Shown here in pieces: positions 43,054 to 51,765 of a DNA stretch of 64,000 bases. Position 1 is the stretch's first letter. Each line of letters opens with the position of its first letter. The position numbers and the translations under genes are program-made. This stretch comes from JANMEX01 sp041751995 (GTDB taxonomy: Bacteria; Pseudomonadota; Alphaproteobacteria; Rhizobiales; Rhizobiaceae): assembly GCA_041751995.1 (NCBI GenBank), contig JBGSHY010000039.1:62001-126000 (forward strand). The letters are read 5' to 3'. The notes beneath the pieces were generated by a model, which made no database searches, was not told where the DNA came from, and worked only from the letters and a program-made list of their open reading frames with translations.

Positions 43054-43484
43054 TCGTTTGGCGCATTGCCAACGCCAATTACTCGGCCCTTGACGGCCTC
43101 GGCGGCCTCACTGTTCCTGGCCGCTGGCACAATGTCGGCCGCCCGGTTGTCTATACCGCTGACAGTTCCGCACTGGCGATGCTGGAAGTGCGCGTTCACC
43201 TCGACCTGAGCGCTGCACACCTCACCCGTTTTGTCATGCTCAAGATCGACATTCCCGAAGGCATTCCGCAGCAGACCTCCGGCGTCGACCCGCATGATGA
43301 AGTGTCGGCCCGGCAGACTGGCGATCAGTGGCTTGCCGAAAGGAAAACCGCCGTGATGCAAGTCAAGAGTGCCCTCGCACCGGAAGGCTCAAACTATCTG
43401 ATCAATCCCCTGCATCCGGAAGCGGGACGGATATCAGTCCTCAACCAAGCGCCATTTGCGTTTGATGCCCAGTTGTTCAGGTAG
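43050..43484 (+). CDS. RES domain toxin
   Basis: 144 residues from TTG 43050. RES toxins are ADP-ribosyltransferase-like; described members degrade NAD+ or modify a metabolic enzyme. The conserved Arg and Glu are present: VWRIANANYSALDGLGGL and GRWHNVGRPVVYTADSSALAMLEVRVHL. The conserved Ser is in SALAMLE or in the later QTSGVDPHDEVS block. The gene overlaps the antitoxin stop (TTGA) and is followed after eight bases by the convergent parC. Length is normal, so it looks intact. Confidence 0.92.
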   Translation: MIVWRIANANYSALDGLGGLTVPGRWHNVGRPVVYTADSSALAMLEVRVHLDLSAAHLTRFVMLKIDIPEGIPQQTSGVDPHDEVSARQTGDQWLAERKTAVMQVKSALAPEGSNYLINPLHPEAGRISVLNQAPFAFDAQLFR

Positions 43485-43492
43485 GCTTTTGC

Positions 43493-45757
43493 CTATCCGC
43501 CAAACTTCCCGGTCCGAGGAAAGCCCTTTGGCACCATCCGGCCTGCCGTCGCCCGGGCGCCGACCCATTCGGCCAGTTCATCCTTCTTGCGGTTGAACTG
43601 CCGGTCGGCGGTGTCTTGCCAGGTTAGGCCATCGGCCATCGCGAATGTTTTCACGTCAATGACGCCGCCGTCCTTGTACTTCTGGAAGCGGACGCCCTTG
43701 CCGCGGCCGAGTTCCGGCACTTCGGTCAACGGGAACACCAGCAGCTTGCGGTTCTCGCCGACGATGGCGACGTGATCGCCGGTGACGGGGAAACAGAACT
43801 TCGCCTCATCCGGCGCCTTGACGTTCATCACCTTGATGCCCTTGCGGGTGTTGGCCGCCGTTTCAGCTTCCGGAACGATAAACCCGTTGCCCTCGTGGCT
43901 CAGCACCAGCAGCTTGCGGTTCGGGTCGTGGATGAAGGCGGTGACGATATCCTGATCGTTTTCAAGGTCGACAATGATGCGGATCGGCTCGCCATGGCCG
44001 CGCCCGCCGGGCAGACGGTCGGCGCCCAGCATGAAGAATTTGCCACCGGTGGTGAACACCAGAATCTTATCGGTCGTATAAGCAGGGAAGGCCAGTTTCA
44101 GTTTGTCGCCTTCCTTGAAGGTCAGCGTCGCATAGTCGGAGATATGGCCCTTCATGGCGCGAAGCCAGCCTTTTTCCGACACCACGATGGTCACCGGTTC
44201 GCGCTCGATCATCGCGTTGGCGATCTCGTCTTCATGATGCTCCGGCGCATTGGCGAATGTCGTGCGGCGTTTGCCGATTTCGGTCTCGGGGCCGTATTTC
44301 TCGCGGATTTTGGAGATTTCCCAAGCCACCGTCTTCCACTGCTTGGCCTCGGAGGCCAACAGCTTTTCGATGCCGTCCTTCTCCTGCGTCAGCGCGTCGA
44401 ACTCCGTGCGGATTTCCATTTCCTCAAGCTTGCGCAATGCGCGCAAACGCAGGTTCAAAATGGCTTCCGCCTGCACGTCGGTCAGCGCCCAGCGTGCCAT
44501 CATCACGGGCTTGGGCTCATCCTCCTCGCGGATGATGCGGATCACTTCATCGATGTTCAGATAGGCGATCAGGTAGCCGCCAAGCAGCTCCAGACGTTTT
44601 TCGATCTGGCCGAGGCGGAATTTCGAGCGGCGGACCAGCACTTCCTTGCGGTGCTCCAGCCACTCCTTGATGACGCTCCGCAGCGACAGGACGTTTGGCA
44701 CCTTGCCACGCGTCAAGACGTTCATGTTCAGCGGGAAGCGGCTTTCAAGCTCGGACAGCTTGAACAAGCCCTCCATCAACAGTCCCGGGTCAACCGTTCT
44801 GCTCTTCGGCTCGAACACGATGCGGACATCTTCGGTCGATTCATCGCGCACATCGTCGAGCAAAGGCAGCTTCTTGGCGATCAAAAGTTCGGCGATCTTT
44901 TCGATCAGCCGCGACTTCTGCACCTGGTAGGGTATCTCCGTGACGACAATCGCCCACATGCCGCGGCCAAGGTCCTCGGTGTGCCAGCGGGCGCGGACGC
45001 GGAAGCCGCCCCTGCCCGTCCGGTAGCACTCGGCGATCTCGTTCGGTGGGTCGATGATGATGCCGCCGGTCGGAAAATCCGGGCCTTTGACAAATTGCAG
45101 CAATGCCTCGTCGCCCGCATCCGGATTTTCGATCAGATGCAGCGCCGCATCGCAGACTTCGGCAACATTGTGCGGCGGAATGCTGGTTGCCATGCCCACG
45201 GCAATGCCGCTGGAGCCATTGGCCAGAAGGTTCGGAAACGCGCCGGGCAGCACGACCGGTTCTTCCTCTTCCTCATTGTAGGTAAGGCGGAAATCAACCG
45301 CGTCCTCGTCCATGCCGTCAAGGATATGCATGGAAACCGGCGTCATCTTCGCTTCAGTGTAGCGGTAGGCGGCGGCGCTGTCGCCGTCGATGTTGCCGAA
45401 ATTGCCTTGCCCGTCCACCAGCGGGTAGCGCATCGAGAAATCCTGCGCCAGGCGCACCAGCGCGTCATAGACTGCCTGATCGCCATGCGGATGGTATTTG
45501 CCGATCACCTCGCCGACGATCAGCGCGCATTTGCGGTGCGGATTCTCGGGGTTCAGGCGCAGCAACCGCATGGCGTGCAGGATGCGCCGGTGAACCGGTT
45601 TCAGCCCGTCGCGCACGTCTGGCAGCGCCCGGTGCATGATAGTCGACAATGCATAGGCCAGATACCGCTCCTCAAGTGCTGACTTGAGGTCGATCATTTC
45701 CACTTCATCGCGCGGCGGTTCGCCGGATTTGTCGGGCTTTGACGGGGTTTTGGCCAT
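43493..45757 (-). CDS. parC: DNA topoisomerase IV subunit A
   Basis: 754 residues. ParC with ParE unlinks daughter chromosomes. The catalytic Tyr is in AAYRYTEAKM, near residue 130. The quinolone region reads KYHPHGDQAVYDALVRL: Gln stands at the position of the E. coli ParC Ser80 equivalent, which is usual in related alphaproteobacteria. The N-terminus MAKTPSKPDKSGEPPRDEVEMIDLKSALEERYLAYAL includes a hydrophilic tail typical of the group. The length and the absence of GyrA-box support ParC over GyrA. It is a single gene in this window; parE is elsewhere. Confidence 0.95.
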   Translation of the reverse strand: MAKTPSKPDKSGEPPRDEVEMIDLKSALEERYLAYALSTIMHRALPDVRDGLKPVHRRILHAMRLLRLNPENPHRKCALIVGEVIGKYHPHGDQAVYDALVRLAQDFSMRYPLVDGQGNFGNIDGDSAAAYRYTEAKMTPVSMHILDGMDEDAVDFRLTYNEEEEEPVVLPGAFPNLLANGSSGIAVGMATSIPPHNVAEVCDAALHLIENPDAGDEALLQFVKGPDFPTGGIIIDPPNEIAECYRTGRGGFRVRARWHTEDLGRGMWAIVVTEIPYQVQKSRLIEKIAELLIAKKLPLLDDVRDESTEDVRIVFEPKSRTVDPGLLMEGLFKLSELESRFPLNMNVLTRGKVPNVLSLRSVIKEWLEHRKEVLVRRSKFRLGQIEKRLELLGGYLIAYLNIDEVIRIIREEDEPKPVMMARWALTDVQAEAILNLRLRALRKLEEMEIRTEFDALTQEKDGIEKLLASEAKQWKTVAWEISKIREKYGPETEIGKRRTTFANAPEHHEDEIANAMIEREPVTIVVSEKGWLRAMKGHISDYATLTFKEGDKLKLAFPAYTTDKILVFTTGGKFFMLGADRLPGGRGHGEPIRIIVDLENDQDIVTAFIHDPNRKLLVLSHEGNGFIVPEAETAANTRKGIKVMNVKAPDEAKFCFPVTGDHVAIVGENRKLLVFPLTEVPELGRGKGVRFQKYKDGGVIDVKTFAMADGLTWQDTADRQFNRKKDELAEWVGARATAGRMVPKGFPRTGKFGG

Positions 45758-46014
45758 GCAAGCCGCTTAAAGCAGGCGCTGATTCGGGGCAAGGCGGGCA
45801 AAGCCAAGGCCACAGAGCATTTGCGGGGGCATCGGCTGCGATAAATTCAATGCAATTCTTCCGCGAGGATTAGTCTCTTCTCAACGCTTTGCTGTTCAAC
45901 CTCCGCGCCGTCCCGCGCGATTGCCATGAAAAAACCGTGCTGTGGACGACAAAACGAATTTCTGCCAATCTGACGATGGGGCAGGCAACAAGATTTCAAA
46001 AAGGATGGAACAGA

Positions 46015-47190
46015 ATGTTCACTCGCTCGACCACCGGCTTTCTCGCCGCTACAGCCATGTCCCTCGTGCTGGCCGGTCCGGCTCACGCCGAGGTTGATGC
46101 TGACGCTGTCGTCAAGGCCATCACCGCCCAGTTTGCAGCCCAAGGCCTGCCCATCACCGTCACTTCGTCCGAACTCGACGGCGACAACATCATCGCCAAG
46201 GGCGTGTCGATCAAGTTCCCCGATGCCGAGCCATCCGTGCTGGGTGACATTGTTCTTGAAGGTGTCGAGGAAAACGACGACGGCGGCTACACGATCGGCA
46301 CAATTGCCGCGCCTGTGACCAAGATCGAACAGGGCACGGAAAAATTCGAATTCAATGGCGCATCGCTCAACGGACTGAAAATCGCTGCCGAAGGCGAGAC
46401 CGATCCGGTTAAGCTATTGATGCTCTATGACTCAATGGAAGTCGGCGCGATCAAGGTTGAAACCGGCGGCGCGGAAGTCTTCTCGATGGAAGGCGCCGAG
46501 GCGACCATGAGCGAATATGTCGAAGGCGAGCCGCTCGAATTCGACGTCGCCATCAATGGCCTGAAGGGCGACCTCTCCAAGATCCCGGACCCGAAGACAC
46601 AGGAGACCGTCGCGGCGCTCGGCTATGACAAGATCAACGGCAAGATCACCATGAAGGGCACATGGAACCCCTCGGATGGCCGCATGTCGATCACCGAAGG
46701 CGCCTATGATTTCGCCAATGTCGGTCGCCTCAACGTGATGATGGATTTCTCCGGCTATACACCGGCGCTGGTCAAGGCCATTCAGGACATGAACAAGAAC
46801 ATGGAAGGCCAGGACGAGTCTGCCAAGGGTCTTGCCATGCTCGGCATCATCCAGCAGATGAATTTCATCTCGGCCAGCATCCGTTTTGATGACGCCTCGG
46901 TCACCGGCCGCGTCATTGACTATGCCGCCAAGCAGGCTGGCCAGCCGCGTGATGCGATCATCGCCCAGTCCAAGGCCGTAATCCCGTTTGCGGTCGCCCA
47001 GTTGAAGGATCCGGATTTCGCCGCCAAGGTGACGGAAGCTGCGTCTGCCTACATGGACAATCCGAAGAGCCTCGAAATCAAGGCAACCCCGGCAGCGCCT
47101 GTCCCGTTTGCGCTTCTGATGGCAACCGGTTCGACCACGCCTGAAGCGCTGATCAAGCAGCTCAACGTGACCGTGACGGCAAACGAATAG
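46015..47190 (+). CDS. Exported protein of unknown function
   Basis: 391 residues from ATG 46015, with AAAGGA about nine bases upstream. A signal peptide ends at AHAEVDADAV. The mature protein is acidic with alternating strands and repeated short loops: FEFNGASLNGLKIAAEGET, ISEYVEGEPLEF-like segments and MTMKGTWNPSDGRMSIT. It resembles DUF2125-type or AsmA-like periplasmic proteins, but no family is asserted. The frame extends upstream to 45889 without a signal peptide. It is followed by a strong bidirectional terminator shared with csbD. Confidence 0.75.
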   Translation: MFTRSTTGFLAATAMSLVLAGPAHAEVDADAVVKAITAQFAAQGLPITVTSSELDGDNIIAKGVSIKFPDAEPSVLGDIVLEGVEENDDGGYTIGTIAAPVTKIEQGTEKFEFNGASLNGLKIAAEGETDPVKLLMLYDSMEVGAIKVETGGAEVFSMEGAEATMSEYVEGEPLEFDVAINGLKGDLSKIPDPKTQETVAALGYDKINGKITMKGTWNPSDGRMSITEGAYDFANVGRLNVMMDFSGYTPALVKAIQDMNKNMEGQDESAKGLAMLGIIQQMNFISASIRFDDASVTGRVIDYAAKQAGQPRDAIIAQSKAVIPFAVAQLKDPDFAAKVTEAASAYMDNPKSLEIKATPAAPVPFALLMATGSTTPEALIKQLNVTVTANE

Positions 47191-47216
47191 GCTTCTCCAA
47201 GCCCCTGATATGAAAC

Positions 47217-47246
47217 AAAAAACCCGGCAGTGATGCCGGGTTTTTT
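47217..47246. terminator. Bidirectional terminator
   Basis: Perfect 13-base stem AAAAAACCCGGCA/TGCCGGGTTTTTT with loop GTGA. It gives six T on both strands, between the exported protein gene and the CsbD gene. Confidence 0.92.
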
Positions 47247-47304
47247 CATGCCCATCAGGACTATCGTTGCTCAAGGCAACATCCTTCGGTGCAAAATGAA
47301 GCGG

Positions 47305-47496
47305 TCAGGCCTTGTCGATGATCTTTTTCACGGCAGCCTTGGCCTTGCCGACGGCCTGTTGCGCTTCGCCGACACGCTCTTGAACGACGCCCTCGGCATG
47401 AAGGCGATCATTGCCAACCGCTTTGCCGGCGGCCTGTTTCACATTGCCTGCAGCTTCGTTGGCGAGGCCCTTGATCTTGTCTGATGTGCTCGACAT
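47305..47496 (-). CDS. CsbD family stress protein
   Basis: 63 residues from ATG 47496 with AAAGGAC upstream. The whole sequence is one helical CsbD repeat: SDKIKGLANEAAGNVKQAAGKAVGND, then LHAEGVVQERVGEAQQAVG and a Lys/Ala-rich end. The Ala/Lys/Gln-rich composition and the G-x3-A-x-G-x-Q pattern define the family, which is induced by general stress in Gram-positive and Gram-negative bacteria. Molecular function unknown. Confidence 0.92.
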   Translation of the reverse strand: MSSTSDKIKGLANEAAGNVKQAAGKAVGNDRLHAEGVVQERVGEAQQAVGKAKAAVKKIIDKA

Positions 47497-47634
47497 GGGA
47501 AGTCCTTTCCGCGTTTCAATCAATGCCCGGTGCCGATAACATGCGGCAATGCCGGGACTGCAGATAAAACGAATGCACGCGGGAAAGGTTCCACCGTCAC
47601 AGCAATTTCGTGCCGTCGGGTGGCAGTGCCCCGA

Positions 47635-49428
47635 TCAATCCTTCTTCGGCGCATTCACCCGCATGTGAAGTTCGCGCAGCTGCAGCGGAGATGCTTCACT
47701 TGGGGCGTTCATCAGGAGATCCTGCGCCTGCTGGTTCATCGGGAACAGCGAGATTTCGCGCAGGTTCTTCGCGCCGACGAGCAGCATGACGATGCGGTCG
47801 ACGCCTGCGCCCATACCGCCGTGCGGCGGCGCGCCATACTGGAACGCCCGATAGAGGCCGCCGAAGCGCTCCTCGACCACTTCACGCGACAGGCCGACGA
47901 TCTCGAACGCCTTGACCATGGTTTCCGGCAGGTGGTTGCGGATGCCGCCGGAGGCGATTTCGAAGCCGTTACAGACGAGGTCATACTGGAAAGCCTTGAT
48001 CGTCAGCGGGTCCTGACCGTTCAGCGCATCAATGCCGCCCTGCGGCATCGAGAACGGGTTGTGGCCGAAATCGACGCGCTTTTCGTCCTCGTTCCATTCG
48101 AAGTATGGGAAGTCGATGATCCAGCACAGTTCAAACCGTTCGCGGTCAACCAGATTGAGTTCCTCGCCTGCCCGCGTGCGGGCGGCGCCTGCGAAAGAGA
48201 CGAACTTCTTCGGATCGCCTGCGGTGAAGAACGCCGCGTCGCCTTCGTTCAGTCCAAGCTGAACGCGGATGGCTTCCGTGCGCTCTTCGCCGATGTTCTT
48301 GGCAATCGGGCCCGCGCCTTCAAGCTTGTCGCCTTCCTTGCGCCAGAAAATATACCCCAGCCCCGGCTGGCCCTCGCCCTGCGCCCAGGAGTTCATCCGG
48401 TCGCAGAATGCGCGCGAGCCGCCTGATTTGGCCGGGATCGCCCAGACTTCGGCCTTCGGATCATTGGCCAGAATGTTGGCGAACACCTTGAAGCCGGAAC
48501 CGGCGAAATGTTCGGATACGGCCTGCATTTCGATCGGGTTGCGCAGGTCCGGCTTGTCGGAGCCATATTTGCGCATCGCCACATCGTAAGGGATCCGGCG
48601 GAAGGTCTGGCTGACCGGCTTGCCGTCGGCGAACTCCTCGAACACGCCGCGCATCACCGGCTCCATCGTGCAGAGAATGTCATCCTGCTCGACAAAGCTC
48701 ATTTCCAAATCGAGCTGGTAGAATTCGCCCGGCAGCCGGTCGGCGCGCGGGTCTTCGTCGCGAAAGCACGGCGCGATCTGGAAATAGCGGTCAAAGCCGG
48801 AGATCATCAACAGCTGCTTGTAGATCTGCGGCGCCTGCGGCAGCGCGTAGAATTTGCCCGGATGAATGCGGCTCGGCACCAAAAAATCGCGCGCGCCTTC
48901 CGGAGAGGATGCGGTCAGGATCGGCGTCGAATATTCGGTGAAGCCGACATCTGACATCCGGCGGCGCATGGCTGCGATGATCTGCGTGCGTTTGACGATG
49001 TTCTTGTGCAGCGTGTCGCGGCGGAGATCAAGGAACCGGTATTTCAGGCGGATGTCTTCCGGATATTCCGGCTCGCCAAACACCGGCAGAGGCAATTCCT
49101 TGGCGGCGGACAGGACTTCCAGCTCCGTCGCATAGACCTCGATGTCGCCGGTGCCGAGATTGGCGTTTTTGGTCGTTTCATCGCGCTCCACCACCTTGCC
49201 GTCAACGCGGATCACCCATTCGCCGCGCACGGTTTCGGCCGCCTTGAAGCAGGGCGAGTCCGGATCGACCACAATCTGCGTCAGCCCGTAATGGTCGCGC
49301 AGATCAATGAACAGCAGTCCGCCATGGTCGCGCACGCGGTGCACCCAGCCGGACAGGCGGACGGTTTGCCCGGCATTGTCCTTGCGGAGCGCGGCGCACG
49401 TGTGGGAGCGGTAACGGTGCATGGTCAT
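47635..49428 (-). CDS. aspS: Aspartyl-tRNA synthetase
   Basis: 597 residues. The OB-fold anticodon domain opens with RYRSHTCAALRKDNAGQTVRLSGWVHRVRDHGG. Class II motifs are FTEYSTPIL, CFRDEDPRADRLPGEFYQLDLEMSF and GMGAGVDRIVMLL. The GAD insertion domain lies in the middle. Alphaproteobacterial AspRS is usually non-discriminating and charges tRNA-Asn too; this is a family inference. ATG 49428 has AGGGAT at the right distance; ATG 49422 is the alternative. Confidence 0.97.
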   Translation of the reverse strand: MTMHRYRSHTCAALRKDNAGQTVRLSGWVHRVRDHGGLLFIDLRDHYGLTQIVVDPDSPCFKAAETVRGEWVIRVDGKVVERDETTKNANLGTGDIEVYATELEVLSAAKELPLPVFGEPEYPEDIRLKYRFLDLRRDTLHKNIVKRTQIIAAMRRRMSDVGFTEYSTPILTASSPEGARDFLVPSRIHPGKFYALPQAPQIYKQLLMISGFDRYFQIAPCFRDEDPRADRLPGEFYQLDLEMSFVEQDDILCTMEPVMRGVFEEFADGKPVSQTFRRIPYDVAMRKYGSDKPDLRNPIEMQAVSEHFAGSGFKVFANILANDPKAEVWAIPAKSGGSRAFCDRMNSWAQGEGQPGLGYIFWRKEGDKLEGAGPIAKNIGEERTEAIRVQLGLNEGDAAFFTAGDPKKFVSFAGAARTRAGEELNLVDRERFELCWIIDFPYFEWNEDEKRVDFGHNPFSMPQGGIDALNGQDPLTIKAFQYDLVCNGFEIASGGIRNHLPETMVKAFEIVGLSREVVEERFGGLYRAFQYGAPPHGGMGAGVDRIVMLLVGAKNLREISLFPMNQQAQDLLMNAPSEASPLQLRELHMRVNAPKKD

Positions 49429-49638
49429 GACTTAATCCCTGATATTTTATGCGAGGACCGCGTTTGCGAATCCCGACGGGGCGGCTTTCGCCACCCTGAC
49501 AAATTTCGCGCGGACAAGCGCATTTGGGCCGCGAAAAGTCAAGGTGCAGGGCGCGATTTCGGCGATTCAGAATTGGGCGAGCCGGGCTCCAGACAATTCT
49601 ACGAGCACCGCTGTCCAGGACGCTGCATTAATCAGGCG

Positions 49639-49659
49639 CTGTTTTGATCGGCAAAACAG
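49639..49659 (-). terminator. Weak hairpin after the outer-membrane protein gene
   Basis: CTGTTTTG (49639-49646) and CAAAACAG (49652-49659) form a perfect eight-base stem with a five-base loop, 55 bases beyond the barrel-protein stop. There is no T-run, so termination is uncertain. Confidence 0.4.
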
Positions 49660-49713
49660 AACAGCCCCGTAAAGGCTTATACTAACTCCAAACCGCAACT
49701 GATCTGGAATGGA

Positions 49714-50565
49714 TCAATCCACGGCAAAATTCGCCGCGACATTGGAACGGAAAATATCCATTGTTGCGCCCGAACGGTCCTCATCCAGCAACGTGTTGGT
49801 GCCGAATGCGAGGCGCAGTCCGACCGAAAGCTTGTGACTGTCAAAAGCGAATGACGTGCCGGCTACGGACAGGTTTTCGAACTGATAGCGGCCGAAAACG
49901 GATAAAGGCGAGTTATCAAAGCGATAGTCGCCTTGCGCGGCAAACGCCACTGTGTTGATTCCGGAACCGATATCGACCGAGAAATAGGCTGCCTCTGCAG
50001 ACAGACGAATGTTCGGCTGGACGTAATAGCGTGCGACGCCGCGAACACCCCATGTGCCGTTCTGGTCACCCGATGACTTCGAGCGCAATTGCCCGAAATA
50101 GGCCTGACCGTACAATGTGACATTGTCGATATAGACCTGTGCTTCCGGACCCGCCATGATGGCATAGAGATCGCTCATTTCGCCATCAAATGAAGTGCCC
50201 TGCCAATTGGCGAAGGCTCCGACCGCGAAGGAGCCCGGATCGCGCCAATACCCGTGCAGCGCGGCGGAATACATCCCGATCGTCGCATCCTCCGACTTCA
50301 CGTTGATCCAGTCGCCAGCCAAATCGCCCTGCGCATTCCAGCGTTCGTTGAACGGGACGTTTATCCGCGCTGCGCCGCCATAGCCAAAATCTGTATCGGA
50401 CTGGCGGCCCTGCGACCAATTCACCCCAGCCAGATAGCCTTCGACATAGCCGGAAATTTTCGGCGCGTCTGCTTGCGGCGTTTCAAGAACGTCAGCGGCC
50501 ATTGCTGGCGCAGAAGCACCAAAAGATAACAAGACCGCGACTGTAATCGAATGCGCCTTTGCCAT
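49714..50565 (-). CDS. Outer-membrane beta-barrel protein, porin-like
   Basis: 283 residues from ATG 50565 (GGAAGG eight bases upstream). A signal peptide ends at AMAADVLETPQ. The mature protein alternates hydrophobic and polar residues with many Gly and aromatics: YVEGYLAGVNWSQGRQSDTDFGYGG, YSAALHGYWRDPGSFAVGAFANWQG, VRGVARYYVQPNIRLSAEAAYF and a final LRLAFGTNTLL. The beta-strand pattern suits a 10-14 strand barrel. It is shorter than typical rhizobial porins and lacks the DUF family tags of OmpA. Function unknown; transport or surface role possible. Confidence 0.7.
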   Translation of the reverse strand: MAKAHSITVAVLLSFGASAPAMAADVLETPQADAPKISGYVEGYLAGVNWSQGRQSDTDFGYGGAARINVPFNERWNAQGDLAGDWINVKSEDATIGMYSAALHGYWRDPGSFAVGAFANWQGTSFDGEMSDLYAIMAGPEAQVYIDNVTLYGQAYFGQLRSKSSGDQNGTWGVRGVARYYVQPNIRLSAEAAYFSVDIGSGINTVAFAAQGDYRFDNSPLSVFGRYQFENLSVAGTSFAFDSHKLSVGLRLAFGTNTLLDEDRSGATMDIFRSNVAANFAVD

Positions 50566-50724
50566 CGAACTGCCTTCCATCGAACTGAAATGCCTGAAGT
50601 TTCAAGCCAATCATAAGACGCCGTGGCAGGCATTGCTTTTGCCTATTATGTCGCGGGGCACATTCGAGAAAGGCATGCGATAATTTTGCAACAATTTGCT
50701 GTCGCGATAGCCGGGATCAAAGCT

Positions 50725-50733
50725 GGGGGGGGG
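50725..50733. repeat. Nine-base G tract next to a gene end
   Basis: Nine G in a row lie three bases beyond the DUF1294 stop codon on the minus-strand side. Such tracts are prone to slippage, but here it lies outside the reading frame. Confidence 0.85.
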
Positions 50734-50736
50734 AGA

Positions 50737-51042
50737 TTAATGCCAGCCCGAACTCCACAGTATCGCACCGACACCGGTAATGAATTGCGATCCGGCAATG
50801 ACAATCAGCCACGCCCGGAACGGCTGCTTGCGCGTCTTGTGACGCAGCGCCTGTTGGCCGATCAACGCGCCAACACTGCCGCCTCCAAGCGCAAGGACAA
50901 TCAATGTCCTCTCCGGAATGCGCCATCCGCCCTGCTCCGCCCGCCGCTTGTCCAGCCAGAATGCCGCTAATGCGAGGACATTGATAGCGAACAGATAAAT
51001 CGCAAAACTGGTTTCGGCAGTCTTTGGCATGTCGGTTTCCAT
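50737..51042 (-). CDS. DUF1294 membrane protein
   Basis: 101 residues from ATG 51042 with two or three membrane segments: AIYLFAINVLALAAFWLDKRRAEQGGWRIPERTLIVLALGGGSVGALIGQQ contains the DUF1294 signature W-R-I-P-E-x-T-L..G-G-x-x-G. The tail HKTRKQPFRAWLIVIAGSQ is also typical. An inner ATG at 51030 is a possible start. Function unknown. The adjacent 723-base region upstream carries no gene. Confidence 0.88.
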   Translation of the reverse strand: METDMPKTAETSFAIYLFAINVLALAAFWLDKRRAEQGGWRIPERTLIVLALGGGSVGALIGQQALRHKTRKQPFRAWLIVIAGSQFITGVGAILWSSGWH

Positions 51043-51765
51043 TTGTGGACCTGGGAAGTGATCTTTGGCGGAGTTTCCCGAAGCTGACTAGCAAATCCCC
51101 ATATTCTACGGTGAACCCTAGGGTCAGCCAAGGCAGGTTTCATGACAACCTTTTCCGCGCGGGAGAGACCGGCCAACCGCAATTTATCCATGCAGAAAGT
51201 CAGCCTAACTCATTGAAATTCATCAAACTTCAACATTTTTCTGCTGGATTTATCCCCGCGCCTCCCACCTGCCGCATAATTCACCTCGTCCCTTCCGACG
51301 GGAACGCTTCCGGAGTCGTTTTGAAGTGGGAGGGGACCGGCGCTTCCGTTGCGGGTCCACGAAACCTTGCAGCCGGAGAGGCTCTGCCCAAGGGTTCCTC
51401 CGGGGACACTATGATCCCTGTGCGCCGGACGGGCGCTACATCCTGCGGAGCAATCCACAGAGAAGCGGAACGGGTAGAGACAGAAATCGCCGGCAGGGTG
51501 TGTGGCGCTTGTCACATACTAATACTCATCAAAGACAGGACCACACACCCTGTTTTCCCGATCATTCAATACCCGGAGCAGCGCGGGAATGCGGAAGCAT
51601 GTCCGAAATTCGCAAAACCGGCCCGAAATCGCCAGCAAACCGGTTCGTCAAAACGCTGTTCTGAGTGCCCGCCAGTTTCAATTCCCGTACGTCCAGGTAA
51701 GGAATCTTTGACGAAACATGAATTTCTGTAAAGACACGTGTAGCCGGTTCAGTTATACGGCGGGC
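51043..51765. other. 723-base region without a clear protein gene; candidate structured RNA
   Basis: No convincing gene lies here. A plus-strand open frame (51024-51731) has no family resemblance and poor composition. The region contains several strong stems: GGACC/GGTCC (51334-51338 and 51354-51358), CCGGAG/CTCCGG (51373-51378 and 51398-51403), GCGCC/GGCGC (51422-51426 and 51432-51436), and a perfect 12-base stem CAGGGTGTGTGG/CCACACACCCTG (51494-51505 and 51541-51552) with TTTT after it. Together they span about 220 bases and suggest a structured transcript on the plus strand. No known RNA family was recognised by eye. Confidence 0.5.
51494..51556 (+). terminator. Long hairpin with T4, possible end of a small RNA
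   Basis: Perfect 12-base arms (51494-51505 and 51541-51552) flank a 35-base loop and are followed by TTTT. The loop is long for a terminator, so this may instead be a domain of a structured RNA. Confidence 0.5.

Noticed and set aside
43772..45682. A 636-codon open frame on the plus strand opposite parC
   Set aside because: Frame shadow of parC, with no domain and unlikely composition.
43493..45757. Gln in the ParC quinolone region as a resistance mutation
   Set aside because: The residue is believed common in related alphaproteobacterial ParC, so it is not evidence of selection.
50725..50733. G9 tract as a phase-variation switch
   Set aside because: It lies beyond the stop of DUF1294 and in no reading frame or promoter that was identified.
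51361..51400. Stretch AGCCGGAGAGGCTCTGCC that looks like a B12-box
   Set aside because: The other cobalamin-riboswitch elements (GCCACTG, GGGAAGG) are absent and rnd is not a cobalamin gene.
51024..51731. A 235-codon plus-strand frame in the noncoding region before rnd
   Set aside because: No family resemblance, no ribosome site, and it crosses strong stem structures; overlaps DUF1294 at its start.
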